Shown: positions 42,428 through 51,421, numbered from the stretch's first letter. The stretch: 64,000 nucleotides of DNA from Lachnospiraceae bacterium AC2029 (GCA_000703065.1 JNLK01000001.1:3556001-3620000); one strand, 5' to 3'. Translations and numbers: made by a program. Notes: a model not told the origin generated them from the letters alone.

Positions 42428-43948
42428 ATGACAGAGAAACTCAAAGGAAAAGGTAAATATTTTGGTCTGGTTTTTACCATTGCTGTCGGTATTGTTGCAA
42501 TTACCCTCACATGGTTTCTGAATGACCCTGACATGATGCCGTTTCTTTTTGATCTCGGCATAGATGCCATGGGTGCATTCATCTGTGCGGCGCTTTATTA
42601 TGGTTGCATACGGCAGGAAGGAGAAGGAGTTGGGATCTTCAGGGGTCTGAACGTTCTGGTGAGTGCCGCATTTTTGGTGCAGGAGCTGATGTATTTCACA
42701 TTGATGGAACCGGCTCTTTCCACATGGTGTTTCATCTTCTGTATTCTCAGTAAACTGATCGATCTGGTGATGATCATTCTGTTCTATATGTATATCAAAA
42801 AGACACTGGATCTGAAAGGAAAGCTTGTAAATTTCACGGATAAGATCATTCCTTTTCTTCTCGTGTTTGAATGCATTATAGTATTATCGAATGTTTTCTA
42901 TCCGACAACGTTTATGATCGATGACACCGGTATGTATCAGACGATGGGTCTCGCCTGGACAGAGGATATCCTTCTTATCGTTTTATCGGCTCTTACGATT
43001 GTTCTGATCATTAGGTGTGACAGTCCGCGGAATCAGAAAACGGCCGCTCTGTTATTTATATTCCTGCCGATCTTTGAATATATTTCCGTGAACGGTTCCT
43101 TCGGAAATGCAGGACAGTACGGATTTGTTCTGATGTCGCTGATCATCATGTACTGCATCATATTCAATGAAAAGAGCATTAAGCTTGCGTCAACACAAAC
43201 CGAGCTCAATCTGGCCACGGATATTCAGGCGAGTATGCTTCCGTCAATCTTCCCTGCATTTCCGAACAGAGAGGAGTTCGATCTTCATGCCAGCATGGAT
43301 CCGGCAAAGGAAGTGGGCGGTGATTTCTATGACTTCTTTATGATCGATGATGATCACCTGGGTATGGTGATCGCCGATGTATCCGGTAAGGGAGTGCCTG
43401 CCGCGCTTTTCATGATGTCTTCCAAGATCCTGATCTCCGACCATGCATTAATGGGTGGCTCGCCTTCGGAGATCCTGGCAAGAGTCAATAAGCAGATCTG
43501 CGAAACCAACAAGGCAAATATGTTCGTAACCGTATGGCTGGGGATTCTTGAGATCAGTACAGGAAAGCTTACAACTGCAAATGCAGGACATGAATACCCG
43601 ATGATCAACGTAAACGGACGTTATGAACTGCTAAAGGACAAGCATGGGATCGCCATCGGAGTGCTGAAGAAGGCAAAATACACGGAGCATGAGCTTACGC
43701 TGAAAAAAGGTGACAGCATCTTCGTATACACCGATGGTGTGGCGGAAGCTACGGATTCGAAGGACGAGCTTTTCGGTACGGATCGTACGCTTGAGGCTTT
43801 AAACTCTCTTCCGCAGGGCGCATCTCAGAAGGAAGTGCTTCAGGGCGTTCGTGCTGCAGTTGACGCCTTTGTTAAGGAAGCACCTCAGTTTGATGATCTT
43901 ACGATGGTAGGATTCAAGTACTACGGTCCGGGAGGTAAGGAAGAATGA
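42428..43948 (+). CDS. Membrane-bound SpoIIE-type serine phosphatase
   Basis: A PP2C-type phosphatase of 506 residues. About seven N-terminal helices (residues ~10-245) precede the SpoIIE/PP2C domain (about 260-500) with metal Asp/Gly motifs (DPAKEVGGDFYDFF, IADVSGKGVPAALFM, FVYTDGVAEATD, QFDDLTMV). Such phosphatases normally dephosphorylate a STAS-domain anti-anti-sigma factor in a partner switch. The natural partners here are damaged: an RsbW remnant overlaps its stop (43945) and a deleted STAS lies at 47941. ATAAGGAG precedes the ATG. It may be orphaned or use another STAS, e.g. that at 55563. Confidence 0.9.
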   Translation: MTEKLKGKGKYFGLVFTIAVGIVAITLTWFLNDPDMMPFLFDLGIDAMGAFICAALYYGCIRQEGEGVGIFRGLNVLVSAAFLVQELMYFTLMEPALSTWCFIFCILSKLIDLVMIILFYMYIKKTLDLKGKLVNFTDKIIPFLLVFECIIVLSNVFYPTTFMIDDTGMYQTMGLAWTEDILLIVLSALTIVLIIRCDSPRNQKTAALLFIFLPIFEYISVNGSFGNAGQYGFVLMSLIIMYCIIFNEKSIKLASTQTELNLATDIQASMLPSIFPAFPNREEFDLHASMDPAKEVGGDFYDFFMIDDDHLGMVIADVSGKGVPAALFMMSSKILISDHALMGGSPSEILARVNKQICETNKANMFVTVWLGILEISTGKLTTANAGHEYPMINVNGRYELLKDKHGIAIGVLKKAKYTEHELTLKKGDSIFVYTDGVAEATDSKDELFGTDRTLEALNSLPQGASQKEVLQGVRAAVDAFVKEAPQFDDLTMVGFKYYGPGGKEE

Positions 43949-44001
43949 AGGAGCTTGTGATCGAAGCAAAAAGAGAGATCCGATATGAAAAGAATGCTTA
44001 G
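43945..44001 (+). pseudogene. Remnant of an RsbW-type ATP-binding kinase start
   Basis: An ATG overlaps the phosphatase stop (ATGA at 43945-43948) and encodes MKELVIEAKREIRYEKNA before a stop. MKELVIEA is the typical beginning of the small RsbW/HATPase protein encoded after SpoIIE phosphatases in Lachnospiraceae. The rest is gone, replaced by the NlpC-type gene starting at 43985. Confidence 0.55.
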
Positions 44002-45028
44002 CAATAGATGGCTCAAGAATAGAATACTCCCCGTGTTGATATGCATAAGCCTGGTGATACTTTTATTTCCGGCGAAAACATTTGCCAGGGATTCATTAAC
44101 CAATCTGAATACCGATGTTACGGATAAAAAGTCCTTTGCCGAATATCTGGGGTTGAATCTGACAAATGAATCAGTGATAAGGTGGATCGAGGATAATACC
44201 AATAACGGATTAAATTATGCCGGAGCCGCATATTATGGATATAGAAAGATAAAATGGTGGAGATGTTATAATATAAATGACGACGGGAGCCAGAAAACCG
44301 GCAATCAGACCGGCTCCGGATATAATTGTACCGGCTTTGTCTGGTCGGTATATTATTATACGCATTGGAAAAATAAAGGTTATTATACTAACTCCTGTGA
44401 CAGGACAAATAAAATGATCACATACTTAACTGATCTGTATGGATCATTTCAGGGACAGGATAATCTGAGTCATACCGGATGGTTTGCAAGATGGGCGAAC
44501 AACAATGCGGATAAGATCGATCATTATCACTGGAATAATCTGAAGGATGCTGCCGAGGTTCAGACCAGGCTGAAAAATGCGGAATCAGAAGGTAAAATTC
44601 AACCCGGTGATCTGATTATTTACTGGAATGATAACGACCGTAATGACATTCATTCGGCGATTTATGCCGGAGCCGGTTATCAGTATGAGAAAAATAATGA
44701 TCACCCGTTGACTCTTAAAGCGGAAGCCGGTGCTGTCTCATATAATACAAATGTGTTTGTTTTTCCGCTGAAAAGAACCGGTTGGCTGCAAAACGCCGAT
44801 AGAATATGGTATTATGTATTTCCGGACGGAACCATGGCACGATCCGAGTATGTCAATGGGTATTGGCTGAATAAGAACGGAACATGGACATATAAAAAAA
44901 GAGCCGGCTGGAAGCATAATAAAACCGGATGGTGGTATGGTGATTCAACCGGCTGGTATGCAAAAAATCAATCATTGAAGATCGATCGGAAAATATACCG
45001 TTTTGATAAAAAAGGGTATTTGTACTGA
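43985..45028 (+). CDS. Secreted NlpC/P60-like cysteine hydrolase with cell-wall repeat
   Basis: A secreted protein of 347 residues. The signal peptide (ILPVLICISLVILLFPAKTFA) leads to a CHAP/NlpC-like region with a candidate catalytic Cys in SGYNCTGFVWSVYYY (C115) and His in NDIHSAIYAGAGY. The C-terminus carries degenerate wall-binding repeats (WYYVFPDGTMARSEYVNG, GWWYGDSTGWYAKN, YRFDKKGY). The sequence looks more AT-rich than its neighbours and the gene begins inside an RsbW relic, so it was probably inserted there. Peptidoglycan amidase or endopeptidase activity is likely. Confidence 0.8.
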   Translation: MKRMLSNRWLKNRILPVLICISLVILLFPAKTFARDSLTNLNTDVTDKKSFAEYLGLNLTNESVIRWIEDNTNNGLNYAGAAYYGYRKIKWWRCYNINDDGSQKTGNQTGSGYNCTGFVWSVYYYTHWKNKGYYTNSCDRTNKMITYLTDLYGSFQGQDNLSHTGWFARWANNNADKIDHYHWNNLKDAAEVQTRLKNAESEGKIQPGDLIIYWNDNDRNDIHSAIYAGAGYQYEKNNDHPLTLKAEAGAVSYNTNVFVFPLKRTGWLQNADRIWYYVFPDGTMARSEYVNGYWLNKNGTWTYKKRAGWKHNKTGWWYGDSTGWYAKNQSLKIDRKIYRFDKKGYLY

Positions 45029-45085
45029 GAAGCAAAAGTGAATGCGGAGCCTGGTATAACGGGCTTCTGCAGGAGAGGAGAAGCT

Positions 45086-46168
45086 ATGGATCTTTATACA
45101 AATTTGGAACAGGCGGTCCTTGATCCGTCACTTGCCATTATCACTGATGGTATTTCAACACAGAAGGAATTAAACAAGGTCTATCTCAGATACAGAGTTC
45201 TGTCGAAAAAGAAGCAGAGATTCTCCGACTATTATTCAACGGAATTTCTTGGCCATACGGTACCCGAAATGTATGTCCTGATGAAGGATAAACTGAAGGC
45301 CGACAATTATACCTTTGACGAAAATCAGCTGCCCAACGAAAAGTATATGCTTTCAGAGCCGGACCTTTACTATAAGCAGGAAGAGTTCAATTCCGGTGAC
45401 ACCAATATATGCTTTATCCTCGGTCATTCAGGAAGCGGCAAGTCCATGATGGCGAGAACCCTTGAGGGAGAGGATATCGATCATATCGAGTTGGACGACC
45501 TGCTCCTCACTAAGGATCATTTCACCATGGAGGAACTGAAGGACTATTCGGATATGTTCTACAGCTTTTTCAGCGGTGAGGGTGCGAAGTATTACATCGG
45601 CATTGAGGAGAGGGACAGCATCCCAAAGGAAGAATATGAGGATCAGGTATTTATCGACTTTGTCCGTTTTGCCATGGATCATGCAAGGCAGCATAAGGAC
45701 AAAAAGTATATCATCGATGGGATATGGATCTATCTATATTTTGATGATCCTTCTCTGTTCGAGGATTTTGCGGTATTCATCAAGGGGACTTCCTTTCTTA
45801 AGTCAAAGATACGCACAGTGAAGAGAGAGATGCAGAGAGACAAGGAGACACTTCAGGACAGAAAGCAGATGTTCGGTAGAGCGGTCAGAAACTATCTTCT
45901 GGATGAGGATAAGATCAACAAATACCGGCTCTTCTTCGGTGACAGACCTGAAACCGTACTGAAAGCAGAAACGAATGAAGCGGTTAAGAAAGACGAGGCC
46001 GTGGTAAGTGAACTGAACCGGATCAACAGACTCTTTGTAAATGAGGATGCGGATGGGATAAATGAGATCCTGAAAAGGGCAAAAGCAGATCCTGAATTAT
46101 CAAATTGGAATAAAATGCGGATATTCAATGAATGCAAATCTGCTTTGTATGAACTGAAGAAAGAATAA
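45086..46168 (+). CDS. P-loop kinase-like protein
   Basis: A cytoplasmic protein of 360 residues. The P-loop GHSGSGKSM (Walker A) lies near residue 115, followed by HIELDDLLL (Asp pair of zeta-toxin/uridine-kinase-like folds) and YIIDGIWIYLYFDD. The N-terminal ~105 residues (STEFLGHTVPEMYVLM) and the C-terminus are helical and unfamiliar. GCAGGAGAGGAG precedes the ATG; a longer frame from 45038 lacks a site. It may be a zeta-toxin-like or nucleotide kinase; substrate unknown. It lies between the SpoIIE module and the HATPase-DAACS gene. Confidence 0.72.
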   Translation: MDLYTNLEQAVLDPSLAIITDGISTQKELNKVYLRYRVLSKKKQRFSDYYSTEFLGHTVPEMYVLMKDKLKADNYTFDENQLPNEKYMLSEPDLYYKQEEFNSGDTNICFILGHSGSGKSMMARTLEGEDIDHIELDDLLLTKDHFTMEELKDYSDMFYSFFSGEGAKYYIGIEERDSIPKEEYEDQVFIDFVRFAMDHARQHKDKKYIIDGIWIYLYFDDPSLFEDFAVFIKGTSFLKSKIRTVKREMQRDKETLQDRKQMFGRAVRNYLLDEDKINKYRLFFGDRPETVLKAETNEAVKKDEAVVSELNRINRLFVNEDADGINEILKRAKADPELSNWNKMRIFNECKSALYELKKE

Positions 46169-46249
46169 CTCTTAAGCGAAGGATCCATTATATGAGAACG
46201 CTGAGCGGTATTTTTTTCTGAATGAAGTTGCCGGATTGATTGGAGATTT

Positions 46250-47845
46250 ATGATGAAGAAAGAAGACAAGATCGAAATTTACAATATGGCGGAAGACTAT
46301 GAGAAGTGTCGGCTGTATGTGGAAGATCTTCTGAAGAAAGAGAAGGTCTCGGACACGACTCACTATGAGACAATGCTCGTCTTTGAGACCATTTATCATA
46401 ATATCCTGAAGCAGAAGGCAGATGACGGAGCACCGGTGACGGTTCAAACGGAAAAGAAGTGGGGAAGCACCTGTATCCATATCGGATATAGGGGGGAGAT
46501 GTATAAAGAAGAGGAATCGGATCAGAAAGATCCTTCTCCGGAAGAAAAAATCATCCAGGCCTATAATGAAAGGATCGATTATAGCTATGCTTCCGGTTAT
46601 AACAGGATTCAGATCACGGTCAGACACAGTCGCGGAAAAGCTCTGATCCCCTGTATCATCGGGATCGTTCTCGCTTTTATAGTTTATGCTGTATTTCATA
46701 TGCTTTGCGATGAGAAAAAGGAAACAGCCATTTTGAGTGACATTGTCTTTCCGTTGGAAAAGTGGTGTGGAAACCTGGTGCTTATGGTGGGAACGCCCAT
46801 AACCTTTATCTCATTTGTAAAGTATCTGACAGATATCTATATTCTGGTGGACCAGGATTCGGATGTAAGAAAACTCCGAAGGGCGATCATCAGTTCTTCG
46901 ATATTTTCCGTGTTTCTTGCACTGATAACGTGCCGGATCATCATGCAGATCTTTGAGGATCCTCAGATTGATTTTCAAAGCGCAATGAGTGTGGATAAGT
47001 CTTTGCCGGAGCTTCTGTCAACACTGATCCCATCTGACATTTTCACTCCGTTTATGGTAATGTCACCGTTCCCGATCCTGGTTCTTGCAACTGTTGTGAC
47101 CGCGTCACTCTGTACCATCGGAAAATACTTTGACAGGATAAAGAGGGTCATAGATACGTGCTATGCGCTTTTTTCCAGAATGCTGGCCATAGTAATGAAC
47201 GGACTTCCTTTCTTTGTCTTTCTGGCAGTCCTGGATATCCTGTTCAGCGGAGGGTATGAGTCGCTATGGCTCTATCTTATCCCGATCTGGGCCGGTATCA
47301 TAGGCATTTTGATCATCGGATTCGTTTACTGGATCCGGCTCTGCAGAAAGAAGATACCTGTACGTACCTTCGTGGGGCAGTTGGTACCGCTTCTTCGGGA
47401 GAACCGCAGGATAGGGTCCGTGATCGATGCAACACCGTATAATATCAGATATTGCGCCAGAACCTGGTCCATGAATCGTAAGAGACTCGAGAACAGTTTT
47501 CCGGTGCTGGCGGAGATCAATCTGGACGGCAACTGCTTTTTCATCACACTGATCCCTCTGGTCGTCATGTTTGTATCCAATGCAGAGATTTCGCTCCTTA
47601 ACATGCTTCTGGTCGGTATCCTGGCATTCTTTCTGTCATTGGGAGCACCGAACCAGCCCGGATCTGTTCTGATCGGGATCCTTATCGTTTTTAATTTCAT
47701 GCAGGCAGATTATCTGATCTCAAATGCTATTTTATTTGAAGTACTCTTCGGAGGAGTTCTGAATCTTATCAATGTTACCGGTGATGTGGTGACGATTTAC
47801 GAGATTGAGAAGAATGAAGAGAAGCTTAAGGGCCGGGTCGCTTGA
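46250..47845 (+). CDS. HATPase-like/DAACS symporter fusion
   Basis: A 531-residue protein joining a soluble regulatory domain to a transporter. Residues 1-125 resemble an RsbW-type HATPase fold: an N-box-like TMLVFETIYHNILK, HIGYRGEMY where a DxGxx box would be, and final strands GYNRIQITVRH. The Asp of the G1 box is missing, so ATP binding is uncertain. The rest (from ~130) is a dicarboxylate/amino-acid:cation symporter (DAACS/SLC1 type) with about eight helices (LVLMVGTPITFISF, FVFLAVLDILF) and the motif SVIDATPYNIRYCAR. An inserted helix bundle and hairpin loops are as expected. GGAG lies before the ATG. Possibly transport under partner-switch control. Confidence 0.75.
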   Translation: MMKKEDKIEIYNMAEDYEKCRLYVEDLLKKEKVSDTTHYETMLVFETIYHNILKQKADDGAPVTVQTEKKWGSTCIHIGYRGEMYKEEESDQKDPSPEEKIIQAYNERIDYSYASGYNRIQITVRHSRGKALIPCIIGIVLAFIVYAVFHMLCDEKKETAILSDIVFPLEKWCGNLVLMVGTPITFISFVKYLTDIYILVDQDSDVRKLRRAIISSSIFSVFLALITCRIIMQIFEDPQIDFQSAMSVDKSLPELLSTLIPSDIFTPFMVMSPFPILVLATVVTASLCTIGKYFDRIKRVIDTCYALFSRMLAIVMNGLPFFVFLAVLDILFSGGYESLWLYLIPIWAGIIGILIIGFVYWIRLCRKKIPVRTFVGQLVPLLRENRRIGSVIDATPYNIRYCARTWSMNRKRLENSFPVLAEINLDGNCFFITLIPLVVMFVSNAEISLLNMLLVGILAFFLSLGAPNQPGSVLIGILIVFNFMQADYLISNAILFEVLFGGVLNLINVTGDVVTIYEIEKNEEKLKGRVA

Positions 47846-47870
47846 TTTACAATACTTTCTTATGTATAAT
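47842..47870 (+). promoter_or_regulatory. Promoter of the STAS remnant
   Basis: TTGATT (47842-47847), 17 bases, TATAAT (47865-47870), about 70 bases before the STAS start. The -35 overlaps the end of the transporter gene. Confidence 0.7.
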
Positions 47871-47940
47871 CAAGTAGATGTTTTTGATTATGATAAGAAC
47901 AATACGAGAAATATAGGATATTCGAAGCAGAAGGTAATTT

Positions 47941-48030
47941 ATGAAGATCAATATGACAAGGAACGGAACAGAACTCACCGTAGAGGTGATCGAGCTGGTG
48001 GGCTTTGATAATGCGCTTGTGATCGAGTAG
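47941..48030 (+). pseudogene. STAS anti-sigma antagonist reduced by internal deletion
   Basis: Twenty-nine codons after an AGAAGG site. The start, MKINMTRNGTELTVEV, is the typical STAS N-terminus in this group; the end, ELVGFDNALVIE, is the typical STAS C-terminus (FDVTGFSDILTIE). About 70 central residues, including the phosphorylated Ser, are absent and the two ends are joined in frame. The product cannot act as an anti-sigma antagonist. Confidence 0.6.
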
Positions 48031-48084
48031 AGCAGGAATACGTATCACTCCTGAGATGCGTCGAAAACAGAATAGTATAAAAAT

Positions 48085-48106
48085 AGAGGAGACTTCGGTC
48101 TCCTCT
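48085..48106 (-). terminator. UUCG-type terminator of the vWA gene
   Basis: AGAGGAGA (48085-48092) and TCTCCTCT (48099-48106) pair around CTTCGG. On the minus strand an ATTTTTATA stretch follows, fitting termination of the gene that ends at 48157. Confidence 0.7.
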
Positions 48107-48110
48107 CAGA

Positions 48111-48162
48111 CTGTAGACAAAGTGGGTGGGGAGCTGACGCTCCCCACCCACTTTGTCTACAG
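48111..48162. repeat. 24-bp perfect inverted repeat at a stop codon
   Basis: Arms 48111-48134 and 48139-48162 are exact complements around TGAC. The right arm includes the last codons and the stop (TAG at 48157-48159) of the vWA gene; the left arm lies past it. With the hairpin at 48085 it makes a tandem 3' structure. No T-run follows immediately, so it may protect the mRNA or block exonucleases. Confidence 0.85.
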
Positions 48163-49830
48163 CTGGCTGTTGAAGAGGTTCTTCAGTTTATAAACGATAT
48201 CATCTGAATCCGCGTTGATGCTGGCTGCCTCGTTAATTCCGGCAACCTTCTGCAGCTCTTCCTTATCCGCTTCATCACCGTAGCTGATGGTGTAAACCGG
48301 GATAGCAGAGGTGCGGATCGCATCCTCCACATCGGTAATGGCGTATTCTCCGTTGGCCAGACCGTCACTGAGAAGAAGGATCATGCATTTTGCATCGGGA
48401 TGATCGACCTTCGCCTTCTCGATCATCTGTGCAGCTACTACCAATGCCTCATAGGTGCTGGTGGTTCCGTTTGCGTAAAGATTATCCACGGCACCCTGGA
48501 AATAGGACCGCTGGGTAAGATCGAACTTTCCGATCTCCAGTTCAATGGTTACCTTGCTGTTGTAGCTTACCAGCCCGACATAGTTGTTGTCGTTGATATA
48601 GGACATACCGTTGGTAAGAGAGCTCTTCAGCTGATTCATGGCCTCACCGCTCATGGAACCGGAGCAGTCGGCCACAAATACGGCGATGATGTCCTTGCCG
48701 TTATCCTTTTCCTTCTTGTAGGTAACCAGTGCCTGGGTCACCTCGGCTCCGGAGAAATCCAGGGTTGACTTATAATCATCATTGGCATTGAAGCCCTTCT
48801 CGGTGGCGATCTTCTGCATATCCGGAGAAAGACAGTAATCAATGATCATACGGATGGCGTCCAGTTCGTCCTGGCTCTTTGCGGATTTCTGACAGATGAA
48901 GACCGGATTGTCATGTCTTACACCGAAGGGAATGAAATCATACATGGAAGTAAGATTCTCATCATGAATATAGGCCTGGTACTCGGTCAGCATTCCGTCC
49001 AGATTACCGTTGGAAGCGCTGTCACGCATCTGCTGTGTGGTATAGGCCACATAGGGAATATTGGCGTTGAACTTGGTGAAATTCTCCGTTCCGCCCTCCA
49101 GAAGAGTAAGGAGCAGATTGAGTCCGGTTGCGCTGGTCTGGGGATTTGTGTATCCCACATTGATCTTATTTTCCTGCACGGCCTTGATCACGGAATCAAA
49201 GTCCTTATATCCGCTGTCCTTCTTGACCAGGATACCTGCGGTATTTCCCACGAGACGCTTTTCATAGATCTCCAGATCCCCGCCGTTTGCCATTGCATAT
49301 TCTCCGAAAAGGGTATTACTGGGAGAATAAAGATCGGGGACATATTTGTTGGACATGATATAGTCCGCTGCGGTTCCGGAAGCTACGGACCGCACACTGA
49401 GAGATACGGACTTTCCGTTGGAAAGAGTGTGGCTTTCCTGGTTAAACCTGTTCGCAACATCGATAAGCCAGGAATCATCGCCGGATCCGGCTTTCTCTCC
49501 GGAGGTGAAGATCTCAATATCCACTTCACCGCTGCCGGTTACAGCCTGGGGATACTTTTCGATCGCCGGAAGCTCGTCAAAAAGAGTGTTGTTATCAAAG
49601 GTAACCTTTCCCTTGGTGGGAGTTGCCTTATCCACCTCAACATTCTGACTCAGTTCATCCAGTGTTCTTGCGGTTTTCGTGCTTTCACCGGAGTTTCCTC
49701 CCGAGCGTCCTCCCGTGCTTTCTTCCGAACCGTCCTTTGACCTGCCGGCAACGATCGCGATCAGAACGCTCATCATTACGATCAATATGACAACACCGAC
49801 TACCACCATGGATTTTGATTTTTTATCCAT
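48157..49830 (-). CDS. Substrate-binding and vWA domain membrane protein
   Basis: A membrane-anchored protein of 557 residues. An N-terminal helix (SMVVVGVVILIVMMSVLIAIV) precedes a Ser/Gly linker, a type-2 periplasmic-binding-like domain (residues ~100-350, VDIEIFTSGEKAG, FIPFGVRHDNPVF) and a C-terminal vWA domain (from ~370) with the metal motif VFVADCSGSMSG and ILLLSDGLANGE. The domain faces out. The start at 49830 follows AAAGGTGG. It is preceded by the 190-residue membrane protein gene, and the pair is typical of Clostridial toxic-anion or wall-stress operons. The ligand is unknown. Confidence 0.87.
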   Translation of the reverse strand: MDKKSKSMVVVGVVILIVMMSVLIAIVAGRSKDGSEESTGGRSGGNSGESTKTARTLDELSQNVEVDKATPTKGKVTFDNNTLFDELPAIEKYPQAVTGSGEVDIEIFTSGEKAGSGDDSWLIDVANRFNQESHTLSNGKSVSLSVRSVASGTAADYIMSNKYVPDLYSPSNTLFGEYAMANGGDLEIYEKRLVGNTAGILVKKDSGYKDFDSVIKAVQENKINVGYTNPQTSATGLNLLLTLLEGGTENFTKFNANIPYVAYTTQQMRDSASNGNLDGMLTEYQAYIHDENLTSMYDFIPFGVRHDNPVFICQKSAKSQDELDAIRMIIDYCLSPDMQKIATEKGFNANDDYKSTLDFSGAEVTQALVTYKKEKDNGKDIIAVFVADCSGSMSGEAMNQLKSSLTNGMSYINDNNYVGLVSYNSKVTIELEIGKFDLTQRSYFQGAVDNLYANGTTSTYEALVVAAQMIEKAKVDHPDAKCMILLLSDGLANGEYAITDVEDAIRTSAIPVYTISYGDEADKEELQKVAGINEAASINADSDDIVYKLKNLFNSQL

Positions 49831-49847
49831 ATTTCCACCTTTCTGTT

Positions 49848-50420
49848 TTATTGCATTGCCTGCATTTCCTGAAGACATTCTACCACATCATCCACATAAT
49901 TCATGTCCAGCGATGTTGGATTCGTATCAATATCCACCAGCTGTTCCACCAGGATGTTGAACTTCTGCACCAGTTGATCTCCCTGCCGGCAGAGATTATG
50001 AAGATACACCGGTTCGGGTCTTGTATAATAATCATAGGACTCGATGTAGGCTGCGGCACTGTCCATATTGGATTTAGCCTGCTCCAGGATCCGCCCGTAC
50101 AGCTCCTGCATGCTGTCCGTGGTTTTCTGCATATACTCGGCTCTGGAGGAGATGCTGTTGTACTGGGTGAAGAGGATCTGAACCTCATTCCTGAAAAGAC
50201 CTCTTTTATCACATTTTCCGAGCCGCTCGATGGGCGCATCGGCCAGGGCTTTCTCTTCCCGTTTCCCCTGAGTGATGAGGTACGCATTTGCGACAATGGT
50301 GTAGAGCAGCCACAATGCGGAAAAACTGATTCCGATCGCCAGATTATCCGCGGCAAAAAGCAGGATCACGCAGAATATAAACATGATCACGCTTATGGTA
50401 TTTACAATCCGGAAATTCAA
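49848..50420 (-). CDS. Two-helix membrane protein, vWA partner
   Basis: A protein of about 190 residues, possibly an XpaC/bromo-chloroindolyl-phosphatase relative. Two membrane helices (NTISVIMFIFCVILLFA; GISFSALWLLYTIVANA) are followed by a helical cytoplasmic region (RNEVQILFTQYNSISS, LDMNYVDDVVECLQEM). The TTG at 50420 is preferred because AAGGAGG lies nine bases before it; the ATG at 50480 has no site. It ends 17 bases before the vWA gene. Family assignment is weak. Confidence 0.7.
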   Translation of the reverse strand: MNFRIVNTISVIMFIFCVILLFAADNLAIGISFSALWLLYTIVANAYLITQGKREEKALADAPIERLGKCDKRGLFRNEVQILFTQYNSISSRAEYMQKTTDSMQELYGRILEQAKSNMDSAAAYIESYDYYTRPEPVYLHNLCRQGDQLVQKFNILVEQLVDIDTNPTSLDMNYVDDVVECLQEMQAMQ

Positions 50421-50494
50421 TTCAGCCTGCCTCCTTATCCGAAGTCTGAACCTGTTATGAACCATAACGTTATGATTCATAGATAACTCATTCT

Positions 50495-50524
50495 ATTATA
50501 TAAAATTCAATACCATAAAGTCAA
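50495..50524 (-). promoter_or_regulatory. Promoter of the vWA operon
   Basis: Minus strand: TTGACT (50519-50524), 18 bases, TATAAT (50495-50500), about 75 bases before the TTG start. Confidence 0.72.
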
Positions 50525-50611
50525 TCAAGGACAGGAACAGTTTGCCATCGATCCGGGAATAGAATATAATGGGATGGTAGTTTGTTTCACGGATTTAAAG
50601 GAGTCGGACAT

Positions 50612-51421
50612 ATGACCGGGTTATCGGAAAAATATGAAAAGCTACAGGAATATCTCCGTTCGCTCGGCAGTGTCGCAGTGGCTTTTTCCGGCGGGGTGGA
50701 TTCTTCCTTCCTGCTGAGAGTTGCCCATGATGTGCTGGGAGACCGGGTAATAGCGATTACCGCGACCTCCCGTTCCTTTCCGGAACGCGAATTGAAGGAG
50801 GCGGAGGATTTCTGCAGACAGAACGGCATTCGGCAGATACTGGTTCCGTCGGAGGAGCTGAACATTGAGGGGTTTCGGCAGAACCCCAAAAACCGATGCT
50901 ATCTTTGCAAGCACGAGCTGTTTGAAAAAATATGGGCCATTACGAAAGAAAACGGGATAGACACCGTTGTGGAAGGCTCCAACATGGACGATAATAATGA
51001 CTATCGTCCGGGAATGATCGCTGTTCGGGAACTGGGAGTGAAAAGCCCGCTTCAGGAGGCGGAATTCTGCAAAGCGGAGATCCGGGAGCTTTCCAGGGAA
51101 CTGGGGCTGCCCACCTGGGACAAGCAGTCATTTGCCTGCCTGTCCTCTCGATTTGTATATGGGGAGACCATCACCGAAGAAAAGCTGGCAATGGTGGACC
51201 GGGCAGAGCAGCTGTTGCTGGATCTGGGATTTCATCAGGTGCGCGTGCGTATCCACGGAATGATCGCCAGAATTGAGATCGTACCTCAGGATTTCGAGAA
51301 GATCATGGCAGAGGATGTACGAAATAACATTTATCTGAAGTTCAGATCCTTTGGATTTTCCTACGTGACGCTGGATCTGCTTGGCTATCGTACCGGAAGC
51401 ATGAATGAAATGGGTGTATGA
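50612..51421 (+). CDS. larE: ATP-dependent sacrificial sulfur transferase LarE-like
   Basis: An adenylating sulfur-transfer enzyme used in nickel-pincer cofactor synthesis for lactate racemase, or a related ATP-pyrophosphatase. 269 residues from the ATG at 50612 (AAAGGAG before it). The PP-loop is AFSGGVDSSFL, followed by RCYLCKHELF and the Cys-bearing SFACLSSRFVYG that in LarE gives up its sulfur. ARIEIVPQDF matches the C-terminus. No larB, larC or larA gene is close by, so its partners are elsewhere or the role differs. Confidence 0.85.
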   Translation: MTGLSEKYEKLQEYLRSLGSVAVAFSGGVDSSFLLRVAHDVLGDRVIAITATSRSFPERELKEAEDFCRQNGIRQILVPSEELNIEGFRQNPKNRCYLCKHELFEKIWAITKENGIDTVVEGSNMDDNNDYRPGMIAVRELGVKSPLQEAEFCKAEIRELSRELGLPTWDKQSFACLSSRFVYGETITEEKLAMVDRAEQLLLDLGFHQVRVRIHGMIARIEIVPQDFEKIMAEDVRNNIYLKFRSFGFSYVTLDLLGYRTGSMNEMGV

